Source: Oceanitalea sp047302425 | GTDB lineage: Bacteria; Actinomycetota; Actinomycetes; Actinomycetales; Actinomycetaceae | DNA length: 64,000 nucleotides | Direction: 5' to 3' | NCBI RefSeq assembly: GCF_047302425.1 | Contig: NZ_CP154855.1 | Location: 558,001-622,000 of the forward strand | Part shown: piece by piece, positions 46,474 through 53,817 of the stretch | Numbering within the stretch: position 1 is the first letter of the stretch | Layout: every line of letters begins with the position of its first letter | Program-made: the position numbers and the translations under genes | The notes under the pieces: generated by a model | The model's database searches: none | What the model saw: the letters and a program-made list of their open reading frames with translations, nothing else | Told to the model about the DNA's origin: nothing

Positions 46474-46896
46474 ATGAGCACCGACAACCAGCGCGTGGCG
46501 TTCACCAAGGTGGCGCTGAGCGAGGAGGAGTGGCGCGAGCGCCTCTCCCCGAAGGAGTACCACGTCCTGCGCGAGGCAGGTACGGAGCGGCCGGGCACCG
46601 GCGAGCTCCTCCACGAGGACCGCGAGGGCGTCTACCGCTGCCGCGGCTGCGGCGCCGAGCTCTTCCGCTCCTCGACGAAGTTCGACGCCCACTGCGGCTG
46701 GCCGAGCTTCTTCTCCCCCCAGGACTCCGACGCGGTCACCCTCCTCGAGGACCGCAGCCTGGGCATGGTCCGTACCGAGGTGCGCTGCGCCCGCTGCGAC
46801 TCCCACCTCGGCCACGTCTTCCCTGACGCGCCGCAGACCCCCACCGGGGACCGCTACTGCATGAACTCCGTGGCGCTGACCTTCGACGCGAGCTGA
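46474..46896 (+). CDS. msrB: Peptide-methionine (R)-S-oxide reductase MsrB
   Basis: 140 residues. MsrB repairs oxidised methionine (R form) using thioredoxin or mycoredoxin. Zinc is held by CRGCGAELF and CARCDSHLGHVF (four cysteines); STKFDAHCGWPSF is the substrate pocket, and the catalytic cysteine is in RYCMNSVAL near residue 132. GDRYCMNS matches selenocysteine-free MsrB enzymes. The ATG has a GGAG three bases upstream and CAAGAT at the -10 position, so either mode of initiation is possible. Confidence 0.96.
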   Translation: MSTDNQRVAFTKVALSEEEWRERLSPKEYHVLREAGTERPGTGELLHEDREGVYRCRGCGAELFRSSTKFDAHCGWPSFFSPQDSDAVTLLEDRSLGMVRTEVRCARCDSHLGHVFPDAPQTPTGDRYCMNSVALTFDAS

Positions 46897-46906
46897 GACG
46901 CTGCCC

Positions 46907-47671
46907 GTGCTGGTCGTGACGTCGAACATCCAGCACGGGCACCCGCTCGTGGGCGACGGCGGAGCCGCCGAGCGCCTCGCCACCGCCTTCCGTGACCTGC
47001 CCGGCGACGTCCTCGCCCTCCAGGAGGTCGACAAGGGCCAGGCCCGCAGCGGCCGCATCGACGAGACGGCGGTCGTCGCCGAGGCGCTCGGCTTCCGCTG
47101 GCACCGCTTCGCGGCGGCCTTCGCCGGCTCCACCCGGGGCCTGCGCCGCCGTCCCGTCCCCTCCGACGTCCCCGACGACGCCGGCTACGGCGTCGCCCTC
47201 CTCAGCCGCTGGCCGGTGAGCTCCTGGCACGTGCGGCCGCTGCGGCCCGGCCCGGTCCGCGTCGCCCCCGCCGACACCCGCCTGGGCTTCCAGGTGCGGC
47301 TCGACCAGCCGCGGGTGCTGCTCGCCGCCGTCGTCCAGGCCCCCTTCGGCCCGGTGACGGTGGGCTGCACGCACCTGTCCGTCGCCCCGCCCGTCGCGCG
47401 CCGCCAGCTCGCGGAGTCCGCGTGGGCGCTGCGCACCCTGCCCGGTCCGCACCTCCTCCTCGGCGACCTCAACATGGGCCCCGACGACGCCGCCCGGGTC
47501 ACTGGCATGCGGGGCCTGGCCCAGGCGGCCACCTTCAGTGCCCGGCGCCCCCGCCGGCAGCTCGACCACGTGCTCGCCGGCCCGGGGTTACGGGCCGCCG
47601 GTGAGGCGAGCACGGTCCGGCTGCCGGTGTCGGACCACCTGGCCCTCGCCGTCGGCGTCGAACCGGACTGA
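46907..47671 (+). CDS. Endonuclease/exonuclease/phosphatase family protein
   Basis: 254 residues of the EEP (exoIII/DNase I-like) fold. Motifs: VVTSNIQHG at the start (Asn), VLALQEVDKG near residue 40 (metal Glu), GYGVALLSRWPV, THLSVAPPVARRQL, LLLGDLNMGPDD near 187 (catalytic Asp-x-Asn) and VSDHLALAVGVE with the final Asp-His. Members cleave nucleic acids or phospho-esters; this compact cytoplasmic form is not assignable to one substrate. GTG 46907 is used; it lies 10 bases after msrB, so co-transcription is probable. Confidence 0.88.
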   Translation: MLVVTSNIQHGHPLVGDGGAAERLATAFRDLPGDVLALQEVDKGQARSGRIDETAVVAEALGFRWHRFAAAFAGSTRGLRRRPVPSDVPDDAGYGVALLSRWPVSSWHVRPLRPGPVRVAPADTRLGFQVRLDQPRVLLAAVVQAPFGPVTVGCTHLSVAPPVARRQLAESAWALRTLPGPHLLLGDLNMGPDDAARVTGMRGLAQAATFSARRPRRQLDHVLAGPGLRAAGEASTVRLPVSDHLALAVGVEPD

Positions 47672-47769
47672 GCCCTCTCGGAGTGCGGGCCCTCGGGGCG
47701 CGTGCCACGATTCCGGACGAACACCCGGCGTCACCACCATGGTGGCGCCCAGTGAGAGGAAGGAATGCC

Positions 47770-48039
47770 ATGGAGATCATCGGTCTCATCATCTTCGGAG
47801 CCGTCATCGGCGCGCTCGCCCGGCTCTTCATGAAGGGCGACCAGAACCTCGGCATCCTGTGGACCATCATCCTCGGTGTGGCGGGTGCCCTCGTCGGCTA
47901 CTGGCTGGCCGGTGCGCTGGGCGTGGACGACACGGGCGGCATCGACTGGATCCGCTGGGCGATCTCGATCGTGGCCGCGATTCTCTTCATCAGCATCTAC
48001 CTGGGCATCACGAACAAGGGCGCGACGCGCCGCCGCTGA
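47770..48039 (+). CDS. GlsB/YeaQ/YmgE stress-response membrane protein
   Basis: 89 residues, nearly all in three membrane helices. MEIIGLIIFGAVIGALARLF begins the transglycosylase-associated (YeaQ) family, and ILWTIILGVAGALVGYWLAG and WAISIVAAILFISIYLGI are helices 2 and 3; KGATRRR is a basic tail. The family is induced in general stress, but the biochemical role is unknown. ATG 47770 has AGAGGAAGGA ending six bases upstream. A hairpin at 48050-48083 closes the transcript. Confidence 0.93.
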   Translation: MEIIGLIIFGAVIGALARLFMKGDQNLGILWTIILGVAGALVGYWLAGALGVDDTGGIDWIRWAISIVAAILFISIYLGITNKGATRRR

Positions 48040-48049
48040 GCTGATGACA

Positions 48050-48083
48050 ACGCCGGCCGGTCCCCACGGGGGTCGGCCGGCGT
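48050..48083. terminator. Bidirectional hairpin between glsB-like and DUF2207 genes
   Basis: Ten-bp perfect arms (48050-48059, 48074-48083) with an inner CCCC/GGGG stem, between convergent genes. Confidence 0.75.
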
Positions 48084-48096
48084 CGTCGTGTCTGGG

Positions 48097-50007
48097 TCAG
48101 CGACCGCCGCCGCCCCCGCCACCACCACCGCCACCGGAGAAGCCGCCGCCGCTGCCGCTCGAGCCGGAGCGCCCGGAGGAGCCGGGGGTGGAGGACAGGG
48201 TGCGGCTGGCGCTGGAGGAGAAGGAGGACAGCGAGCTGCCGAGGGTGGTGAAGCTGCCGGCGTGGAAGCCCTGCGCGCCGACGTACCAGGTGGGCCGGGA
48301 GACCTGCTGCCCCTGCGCCTCGAGCCGCGCGAAGATGTCGGCCCAGCGCTCGGCCACCTCGTAGACGATCGCGTACGGCAGGTACCGGGAGAAGATGTCC
48401 TCGCCCTCCTCGAAGCGGAGCTGGTGGGCCTCCGCGGTGGTCAGGTAGAGGCGGAAGCCGCGGGACTGCTCGTGGAGCGCCCGGCCGACGGGGCTGCGCT
48501 GCTGCCGCGCCCGGCGGGTCAGTCCCCAGGCCAGCACGAAGGCGGCGACGACGAGGGCGCCCGCCAGGACGAGGATGATCACCGCGGGTCCCGTCGTGGC
48601 GAGGCCGGTGACCGCGCTGCCGAGGTTGACGACGACGAGGCCGAGGATGAGCACCCGGAGGAGGGCGATCGTCGACCCCGTCCGGGCCCGGGAGCGTCCG
48701 GTGAACAGCTGCGTCACGCCATCGGCGAGCTGGCGGCGGGCGGTGCGCATCGTGCCGGCGAAGGTGTTGCGCAGCTGCGACATCCGCACCTCGCTGCGGC
48801 CCGCAAAGATCTTCTCCAGGAGGGTGCGCTCGTAGTCGCGCAGGGCCTCACGCGGCGCGCCGGGCGTCGCGACGAGCAGCCAGTCGTTCGGCTTCCCGCG
48901 CCAGCCGGTGCCCGCCTCGCGGATCTGGAGGTAGCCGCGGACGGCGAGGTCGATGAGCGTGGCGGAGATGTGCGTCGTCGTCGCCGACTTCTCGTCGAGG
49001 GTGCCGACCTCGCCCGGGCGCAGGTCGTCGGGCGGGGTGAAGCGCACGGCGACGGCCGGCTCGTCGGTCAGCGTCGCGACCCGCGGCGTCGTGCCCGGCG
49101 CCGGCATGACACCGGGCGGCAGATCGGCGAAGTGGAGGTCGCGGCCGCGCCGCACGCGGTACACGGCGAGCGCGATCGGCCCGACCAGCGCGAGCGGGGC
49201 GAGCCAGGCGACGTTGTCCCGCACGAAGCGGGCGGCGGTGGGGGCGGCGCCGTCGCCTGCCCACAGCAGCGGCTCGGGCGCGCTCTCGAGGATCGGCTCG
49301 ATCTGCCCGAAGGTGCCGGGCGGGAAGGCGGCCACGACGGTGACACCCGAGCCCGACGGCAGGTGACCGCTCGTGGCGCGCACCTCGCCGCCATCGGCCT
49401 CGAGGGAGGCGCACTCGGCGGTCGAGCCGCGGCTGCCCTCGTAGCAGGCGTGGTCGACGACGTCGGCGGGGCCGGTGACAGTGACGGTTGCCTGCTCGAT
49501 GGGCACGTCCCAGTCGTGACCGGTGGCGTTCCAGTACAGCTCGTCCTGGTCGGCGACGCCGGGCTCGTCGCGGATCGCGTTGAGCGCGCCGTCGACCGTG
49601 TAGCGCAGCACGTAGGTCTGCCGGCCGCTGCGGCGGTCGTCGGAGCCGTCGGGGGCGCCGATGTCGACGCGCACGCGGGCGCCCTGGTCGGTGGCCCACA
49701 CCCCGGCGGGGGCGTTGCTGGGACTGGACGCGGTGAAGCCCCCGTACTCGTAGACGCGGACCAGGTCCGGGTCCGGCGCGTAGTCGAAGCGCGAGTCGAG
49801 CATCCGGGTCAGGCCCAGGCCCTCGCGGGTGCCGAAGTCCCAGTCGTAGGTCTCCGTCACCTCCAGCGTCCCGTCCGGGCGGACGTCGATGGCGATGTCG
49901 AGCTCCCGGATGACGTCGCCGCTCGCCGCCGTCGCGGCCGAGGGGAGGAGCAGGAGGGGTGCCAGGGAGAGCGCGAGAGCGGCGAGGAGGCGCGGGCCAC
50001 GAGTCAC
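48097..50007 (-). CDS. DUF2207 membrane protein with glycine-rich tail
   Basis: 636 residues. A signal peptide (LLAALALSLAPLLLLPSAATAAS) leads into an extracellular DUF2207 beta-rich domain (IRELDIAIDVRPDGTLEVTE, LTRMLDSRFDY). A helix near 285 (WLAPLALVGPIALAVY), a cytoplasmic winged segment (SATTTHISATLIDLAVRGYLQI) and two more helices near 440-490 follow. The C-terminus is a Ser/Gly-rich tail ending SGGGFSGGGG and a run of glycines, as in other members. The envelope role is unknown. GTG 50007 (MTRGPRLL) is preferred as it starts a proper signal peptide, with TAGCGT eight bases upstream; a longer start at 50055 is possible. Confidence 0.88.
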   Translation of the reverse strand: MTRGPRLLAALALSLAPLLLLPSAATAASGDVIRELDIAIDVRPDGTLEVTETYDWDFGTREGLGLTRMLDSRFDYAPDPDLVRVYEYGGFTASSPSNAPAGVWATDQGARVRVDIGAPDGSDDRRSGRQTYVLRYTVDGALNAIRDEPGVADQDELYWNATGHDWDVPIEQATVTVTGPADVVDHACYEGSRGSTAECASLEADGGEVRATSGHLPSGSGVTVVAAFPPGTFGQIEPILESAPEPLLWAGDGAAPTAARFVRDNVAWLAPLALVGPIALAVYRVRRGRDLHFADLPPGVMPAPGTTPRVATLTDEPAVAVRFTPPDDLRPGEVGTLDEKSATTTHISATLIDLAVRGYLQIREAGTGWRGKPNDWLLVATPGAPREALRDYERTLLEKIFAGRSEVRMSQLRNTFAGTMRTARRQLADGVTQLFTGRSRARTGSTIALLRVLILGLVVVNLGSAVTGLATTGPAVIILVLAGALVVAAFVLAWGLTRRARQQRSPVGRALHEQSRGFRLYLTTAEAHQLRFEEGEDIFSRYLPYAIVYEVAERWADIFARLEAQGQQVSRPTWYVGAQGFHAGSFTTLGSSLSSFSSSASRTLSSTPGSSGRSGSSGSGGGFSGGGGGGGGGGGR

Positions 50008-50065
50008 GGCAGGCCACGCTACCGCGGGGCCGGTCACGTTCCCGGCACGCTGCACCGGGGTAGGG

Positions 50066-50071
50066 CATACT
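50066..50071 (+). promoter_or_regulatory. Candidate -10 box of the helicase gene
   Basis: CATACT lies six bases before an in-frame GTG (50078) and about 118 bases before the chosen TTG start. It therefore gives either a leaderless longer protein or a 110-base leader that includes a GCAGCG/CGCTGC hairpin (50122-50138). Confidence 0.5.
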
Positions 50072-50188
50072 GGTCAGGTGGGCAGCGCGTCTCCGCGCGC
50101 CCGGCGTCGTCGAGTTCGATGCAGCGGTCATCGCTGCGGATCCCGTTACGGCGAACTCCGACCGATCTTCCCGCCCCGAAAGGCACCC

Positions 50189-51709
50189 TTGACCTCCTTC
50201 GCGTCCTTTGACCTGCCCGCGCCCGTCGTCCAGCACCTCAGCGACAGCGGCATCACCGCCCCCTTCCCCATCCAGTCCGCCACGCTGCCCGACACGCTCA
50301 GCGGCCGTGACGTCCTCGGCCGCGGCCGGACCGGCTCGGGCAAGACCCTCGCCTTCTCCCTGCCGCTCGTCACCCGCCTCGCGGGCCGCCGCCGCACCCC
50401 CAAGCGCCCCACCGGCCTCGTCCTCGTGCCGACGCGCGAGCTCGCCAACCAGGTCAACGCCGTCGTCGAGCCGCTCGCGACCTCCCTCGGCCTGGTGACG
50501 ACGACGATCTTCGGCGGCGTCAACCAGACCCGCCAGGTCAACGCGCTGCGCTCCGGCGTCGACATCGTCATCGCCTGCCCGGGCCGCCTCGAGGACCTCC
50601 TCGGCCAGGGCGCCCTCACCCTCGACGACGTGCAGATCACCATCCTCGACGAGGCCGACCACATGGCCGACCTCGGCTTCCTGCCCGGCGTCAAGCGGAT
50701 CATGGACCGCACGCCGCGCACCGGCCAGCGCATGCTCTTCTCCGCGACGCTGGACAACGGCGTCGACGTCCTCGTCAAGCGCTACCTCAGCGACCCGCTG
50801 CACCACTCGGTCGACAGCGCCGAGTCGCCCGTGGCGGCGATGACCCACCACGTGCTCGCGGTCTCCGGCGCGGAGGACAAGAAGGACGTCGTCCAGGCCC
50901 TCGCCTCCGGCACCGGCAAGCGGGTGCTCTTCACGCGTACCAAGCACCAGGCCAAGCGCCTGGCCAAGCAGCTGACGGCGGCCGGCGTGCCCGCCGTCGA
51001 CCTCCACGGCAACCTCACCCAGCCGGCACGCGAGCGCAACCTCGCGGCCTTCTCCTCCGGGACGGTCCGTGTCCTCGTCGCCACGGACATCGCGGCGCGT
51101 GGCATCCACGTCGACGACGTCGAGCTCGTCGTCCACGTCGACCCGCCGGCCGAGCACAAGGCCTACCTGCACCGCTCGGGCCGCACCGCCCGCGCCGGCT
51201 CCGGCGGCGACGTCGTGACGATCATGCTCCCCGAGCAGGCCGGTGACATGCGCACGCTGACCCGCCAGGCGAAGATCTCGGCCAAGCCGGTGCGCGTGCG
51301 TCCCGGTGACCCGGTGATCGCCGAGCTCGTCGGCGAGGTCGCTCCGCTCGTGTCCGCGGCTGAGGCCGCGGCGACGGTGCCCAGTGCGCCGCAGCAGCAG
51401 CGCGCCGCGGGTGGCGGCAGCGGTCGCCGTCGTGGCGGGCGTGGCCGCAGCTCGGGTGCCGGCACCGGGCGCTCCGGCGGCCAGGGCGGCGCGGCGCGGT
51501 CGGCCGGCTCCGGCGGTTCGGGCTCCGGTGCACCGCGCGGCGGCAGCCGGGGTGGTGCCAAGGCCGGCTCGGGCCGCGGCGCCGGCTCGCGCGCCGTCTA
51601 CTCCTCCACGACCGGGCAGGCCCCGGTCGACTCCCGCGGCACGGGTGGCCAGAGTGGTGGCCGCAGCCGCGGCGGCCGCCGCGCCACGTCCGGCGTCCGC
51701 AGCGTCTGA
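50189..51709 (+). CDS. DEAD-box ATP-dependent RNA helicase
   Basis: 506 residues. Q motif FASFDLPAPV and FPIQSATLP, motif I GRGRTGSGKT (near residue 45), Ia VPTRELA, Ib PGRLEDLL, II DEAD (ILDEADHM), III SATL, IV VLFTRTK, V ATDIAARGIHVDDV and VI HRSGRTARAG are all present. The last 110 residues are a low-complexity Gly/Arg/Ser tail (RRRGGRGRSSG, SGGRSRGGRR), an RNA-binding RGG-like region. It unwinds RNA, typically in ribosome assembly or cold response. TTG 50189 was picked because GAAAGG lies five bases upstream; the leaderless GTG at 50078 would add an Arg-rich 37-residue extension. Confidence 0.93.
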   Translation: MTSFASFDLPAPVVQHLSDSGITAPFPIQSATLPDTLSGRDVLGRGRTGSGKTLAFSLPLVTRLAGRRRTPKRPTGLVLVPTRELANQVNAVVEPLATSLGLVTTTIFGGVNQTRQVNALRSGVDIVIACPGRLEDLLGQGALTLDDVQITILDEADHMADLGFLPGVKRIMDRTPRTGQRMLFSATLDNGVDVLVKRYLSDPLHHSVDSAESPVAAMTHHVLAVSGAEDKKDVVQALASGTGKRVLFTRTKHQAKRLAKQLTAAGVPAVDLHGNLTQPARERNLAAFSSGTVRVLVATDIAARGIHVDDVELVVHVDPPAEHKAYLHRSGRTARAGSGGDVVTIMLPEQAGDMRTLTRQAKISAKPVRVRPGDPVIAELVGEVAPLVSAAEAAATVPSAPQQQRAAGGGSGRRRGGRGRSSGAGTGRSGGQGGAARSAGSGGSGSGAPRGGSRGGAKAGSGRGAGSRAVYSSTTGQAPVDSRGTGGQSGGRSRGGRRATSGVRSV

Positions 51710-51714
51710 CTTCC

Positions 51715-51784
51715 CCGAGTACGCACGAACCGTCACCCTGGAGCGCCCGACGGGCCTCCGGCGTGACGGTTCGTGCGTACTCGG
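51715..51784. repeat. 70-nt near-perfect hairpin with 22-bp perfect arms
   Basis: Arms at 51715-51736 and 51763-51784 are exact reverse complements over 22 bp, starting CCGAGTACGCACGAACC. The 26-nt centre can itself pair (CTGGAG/CTCCGG with one G-T, then GCCC-GAC-GGGC). It fills the whole gap between the helicase stop (six bases away) and the stop of the convergent 47-residue protein (directly adjacent). It can act as a bidirectional terminator, yet the arm is long and AT-richer than usual, so it may be a dispersed palindromic (REP-like) element. Confidence 0.85.
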
Positions 51785-51928
51785 CTACTTCTGGTTCTTG
51801 CGGTTGCGGGCCTTGGCCAGCAGCTCCTTGGCCTTGCGCTGGTTCTCGGGCTTTGCGGCCTCCCGCTGGACGATCTGCAGCGCCTTCAGGGCGATGCCAC
51901 CGCGAATGGCCTTGCGCAGGAATCCCAT
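51785..51928 (-). CDS. 47-residue basic protein, unknown
   Basis: A short gene easily overlooked. The protein begins MGFLRKAIRGGIALKALQIV, continues QREAAKPENQRKAKELLAKA and ends RNRKNQK: a helix of about 20 residues with hydrophobic face, then a lysine/arginine-rich helix. GAGGAGG lies four to six bases before the ATG at 51928. Codon third positions are almost all G or C, as in neighbours. I do not recognise a named family; an RNA- or membrane-surface-binding role is possible. Its stop adjoins the 70-nt hairpin shared with the helicase gene. Confidence 0.72.
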   Translation of the reverse strand: MGFLRKAIRGGIALKALQIVQREAAKPENQRKAKELLAKARNRKNQK

Positions 51929-51992
51929 CGTGCCCTCCTCGTGTCGGGGCACGAACGTACGAGGCGGTGCGCGGGGCTGCCAGCCGAACGGG

Positions 51993-52256
51993 CTAGGACC
52001 GCAACGACGACCCGGCGTCCGTCGCGTCGCGGGCCAGGTGCAGCTCCACCACGTCCGGGTGCGCGACGCGGACCTCGTCGCGCGGGTGGAAGGTCAGGGA
52101 CTGCTCGTCGGTCACCACCACGACGTCCTGGCCGTCGCGACGGACCTCCCGGACGCGGTACAGCCGCTCCCCGCGCGGACCCACGCCCACGAGCACGTCG
52201 CCCCGGCCGAGGGCCTGGGCGAGCTTCACCGTGCTCTCGTAGGTCTCGATGGTCAT
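51993..52256 (-). CDS. Small conserved-looking protein, unknown
   Basis: 87 residues starting MTIETYESTVKLAQALGRGD, followed by VLVGVGPRGERLYRVREVRR and alternating beta strands (DVVVVTDEQSLTFH), ending with RDATDAGSSLRS. Predicted mainly beta, soluble. ATG 52256 is chosen for the coherent fold; AGG lies five bases upstream, a weak site. Longer in-frame extension would run into the tRNA-Lys gene. No family is recognised. It follows tRNA-Lys by 79 bases on the same strand. Confidence 0.6.
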   Translation of the reverse strand: MTIETYESTVKLAQALGRGDVLVGVGPRGERLYRVREVRRDGQDVVVVTDEQSLTFHPRDEVRVAHPDVVELHLARDATDAGSSLRS

Positions 52257-52334
52257 CACCTGGTCCGCTGGCCGCGTGGGCCATCCTGTGGGCTGGGTTG
52301 TTCCAGCATGCAGCAGGACCGGCGGGCCTGCCTC

Positions 52335-52410
52335 TGGTGGGCCCCGTGGGACTCGAACCCACAACCTACGGATTAAAAGTCCGCTGCTCTGCCCATTGAG
52401 CTAGAGGCCC
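52335..52410 (-). tRNA. tRNA-Lys (anticodon TTT) with encoded CCA
   Basis: Cloverleaf on the minus strand: acceptor GGGCCTC pairs with GGGGCCC through one G-T pair, anticodon loop CTTTTAA contains TTT, T-arm GTGGG-TTCGAGT-CCCAC. Discriminator A is followed by CCA in the genome (52335-52337), unlike the three tRNAs at 41.4-41.7 kb. Confidence 0.95.
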
Positions 52411-52412
52411 CG

Positions 52413-52450
52413 GATGTGCGGTGCAGGACCGTGCCGGCCGACCGCACATC
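52413..52450. repeat. 10-bp inverted repeat upstream of tRNA-Lys
   Basis: GATGTGCGGT (52413-52422) and ACCGCACATC (52441-52450) flank 18 bases, directly in front of the tRNA-Lys 5' end. Control site, processing hairpin or terminator are all open. Confidence 0.4.
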
Positions 52451-52517
52451 GGCAGAGGCCAGACTACGCGGACGAGCAGACCAGCCAGTTCCACGAACGG
52501 GGGTGAGGCGCGCGAGG

Positions 52518-52552
52518 CGTCAGTCTGATTCACCCACTGGATCAGACTGACG
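52518..52552. repeat. 12-bp perfect inverted repeat downstream of the Mrr remnant
   Basis: CGTCAGTCTGAT and ATCAGACTGACG with an 11-base spacer, 30 bases beyond the stop of the minus-strand Mrr-like fragment, so probably its old terminator. It is AT-richer than the surroundings. Confidence 0.45.
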
Positions 52553-52581
52553 GGTGCCGAGCGCGGTCCCGGATGGCTGAG

Positions 52582-52776
52582 TCATGAGGCGTCGGCGGCG
52601 TCGTCGACCACGAGAACTGGGGTCAGCGGGATGCGTGATCGCCAGCGTCCGCCCAGTGTCGCGTAGTAGCGGAGCACCAGGTCGACGACGTCCTCCCCGC
52701 TGAGGAGGCGCAGGCTGCTCGTCGTGCGTTCGATCGCGCGTGCGTCGCTGCCGTAACCAGTCACGACCGCGGCTGC
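52582..52776 (-). pseudogene. C-terminal remnant of an Mrr-like restriction endonuclease
   Basis: About 64 residues on the minus strand read like the end of Mrr-type proteins: VVTGYGSDARAIERTTSS, LRLLSGEDVVDLVLRYYATL, RWRSRIPLTPVLVVDD. In Mrr proteins this is the last strand and helix of the PD-(D/E)XK domain ('LIDGEELVRLL' type) and tail. No start codon, catalytic core or N-terminal winged helix exists upstream; the frame beyond 52776 runs without sense into the HesB-like gene region. The stretch is therefore a decayed 3' fragment. Similarity was judged by eye. Confidence 0.55.
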
Positions 52777-52887
52777 GCGCGTCGCTTCTGGGCAGGGAGC
52801 GTCTTCTCCACTGACCGGGCGTCCCAGGTTGCGGCAAGCCGTTTCCCTGCGCACCGTAGAGGTGACCGGCTCCACCGAGGAGGAATC

Positions 52888-53166
52888 ATGCTGAGCCTCA
52901 CCGACAACGCCAAGGCGGCCATCACGGGGATCACCTCCCAGTCCGGCCTGCCGAAGTCCGGGGGCGTGCGGATCTCGCTGGCGCCGGACGCCGACCAGGT
53001 GGAGATGGCCCTGTCCCCGCAGCCCGAGCGGGGCGACGACGTCATCGACATCGACGGCGCGCGCGTCTTCGTCGAGGAGGCCGCCTCCCCGCTCCTTGCC
53101 GAGCACCTGCTCGACGCCGAGACCGGACCGGACGGCGTCGGCTTTGCGCTCCGCAAGGCGAGCTGA
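52888..53166 (+). CDS. HesB/IscA-fold protein lacking cysteines
   Basis: 92 residues beginning MLSLTDNAKAAITGITSQSG with the fold of the HesB/IscA family (GGVRISLAPDADQVEM, VIDIDGARVFVEEAAS, LLDAETGPDGVGFALRKAS). No cysteine is present anywhere, so it cannot ligate an Fe-S cluster as IscA does. Cysteine-free HesB-like proteins are seen in actinobacteria and are annotated variously as adhesin or Fe-S proteins. AGGAGGA lies five bases upstream of the ATG. It starts a run of same-strand genes with the unknown gene 53176. Confidence 0.85.
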   Translation: MLSLTDNAKAAITGITSQSGLPKSGGVRISLAPDADQVEMALSPQPERGDDVIDIDGARVFVEEAASPLLAEHLLDAETGPDGVGFALRKAS

Positions 53167-53175
53167 CCCAGCGCA

Positions 53176-53817
53176 GTGGACGGTCGCGAGCGGCCCCGCC
53201 GGCCCGCTATTCTCGACAGCAAGGACGCCGAGCTCATCTGGGGCGACTCGGACCCCGCGCTCGCCTCCGAGGCCGCCCACGCGACGGCGAGCGCCGTCCT
53301 CCACGGCCCCGGTACGGACGAGGACCACCTCGCCGAGCGGGTGGGCGCGATCATCGACGCCGAGGGCCTGGACGAGATTGCCGGCCTGTGGTCGCGCAGC
53401 CCGGCCACCACCCTGCCCGGCGCGCTGTGGCGCCTCTACCTCCTGCGGGCCTGGCTCGAGCGCGACCCCGAGACGATCACCATGCGCTTCCGCGCCGGCA
53501 GCGCCGAGACGGGCCCGGGGCCGACGGACCCCGACGGCGGCCCCAGGGACGCCCACGTCGCCCCGCAGCCGCCCGTCCTCGACGAGCTGCTCGCCCAGCT
53601 CTTCGCCGGCACCGGTGAGACGGACCTCGCCGACCTCCTCGAGCAGAGCGCCGCGTTCCTGCGGGTGCTCTCCGACGGCGCGGCGAGCGACCCGCGCTGG
53701 CACACCCACGACGACGCCGCAGCCGGGCCCGTCACGCGCCGTCCGCACGCGCTCGCGGCCACCGCGGACGAGCTCACCGCTGCCGCCGCCCGTGCGCGGG
53801 CGGGCCGGCTCGACTGA
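53176..53817 (+). CDS. Unknown protein, paralogue A of a duplicated family
   Basis: 213 residues, largely alpha-helical and acidic. Conserved blocks shared with the protein at 54322: RRPAILDSKDAELIWGDSDP, EIAGLWSRSPATTLPGALWR, LYLLRAWLERDPE, and a later DLADLLEQSAAFLRVLSDGAA. A Gly/Pro/Asp-rich linker (residues 110-135) is unique to this copy. GTG 53176 comes nine bases after the HesB-like stop without a clear ribosome-binding site. I do not know a named family; similar proteins are common in related Micrococcales. The convergent GerW-family gene follows with abutting stop codons. Confidence 0.7.
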   Translation: MDGRERPRRPAILDSKDAELIWGDSDPALASEAAHATASAVLHGPGTDEDHLAERVGAIIDAEGLDEIAGLWSRSPATTLPGALWRLYLLRAWLERDPETITMRFRAGSAETGPGPTDPDGGPRDAHVAPQPPVLDELLAQLFAGTGETDLADLLEQSAAFLRVLSDGAASDPRWHTHDDAAAGPVTRRPHALAATADELTAAAARARAGRLD

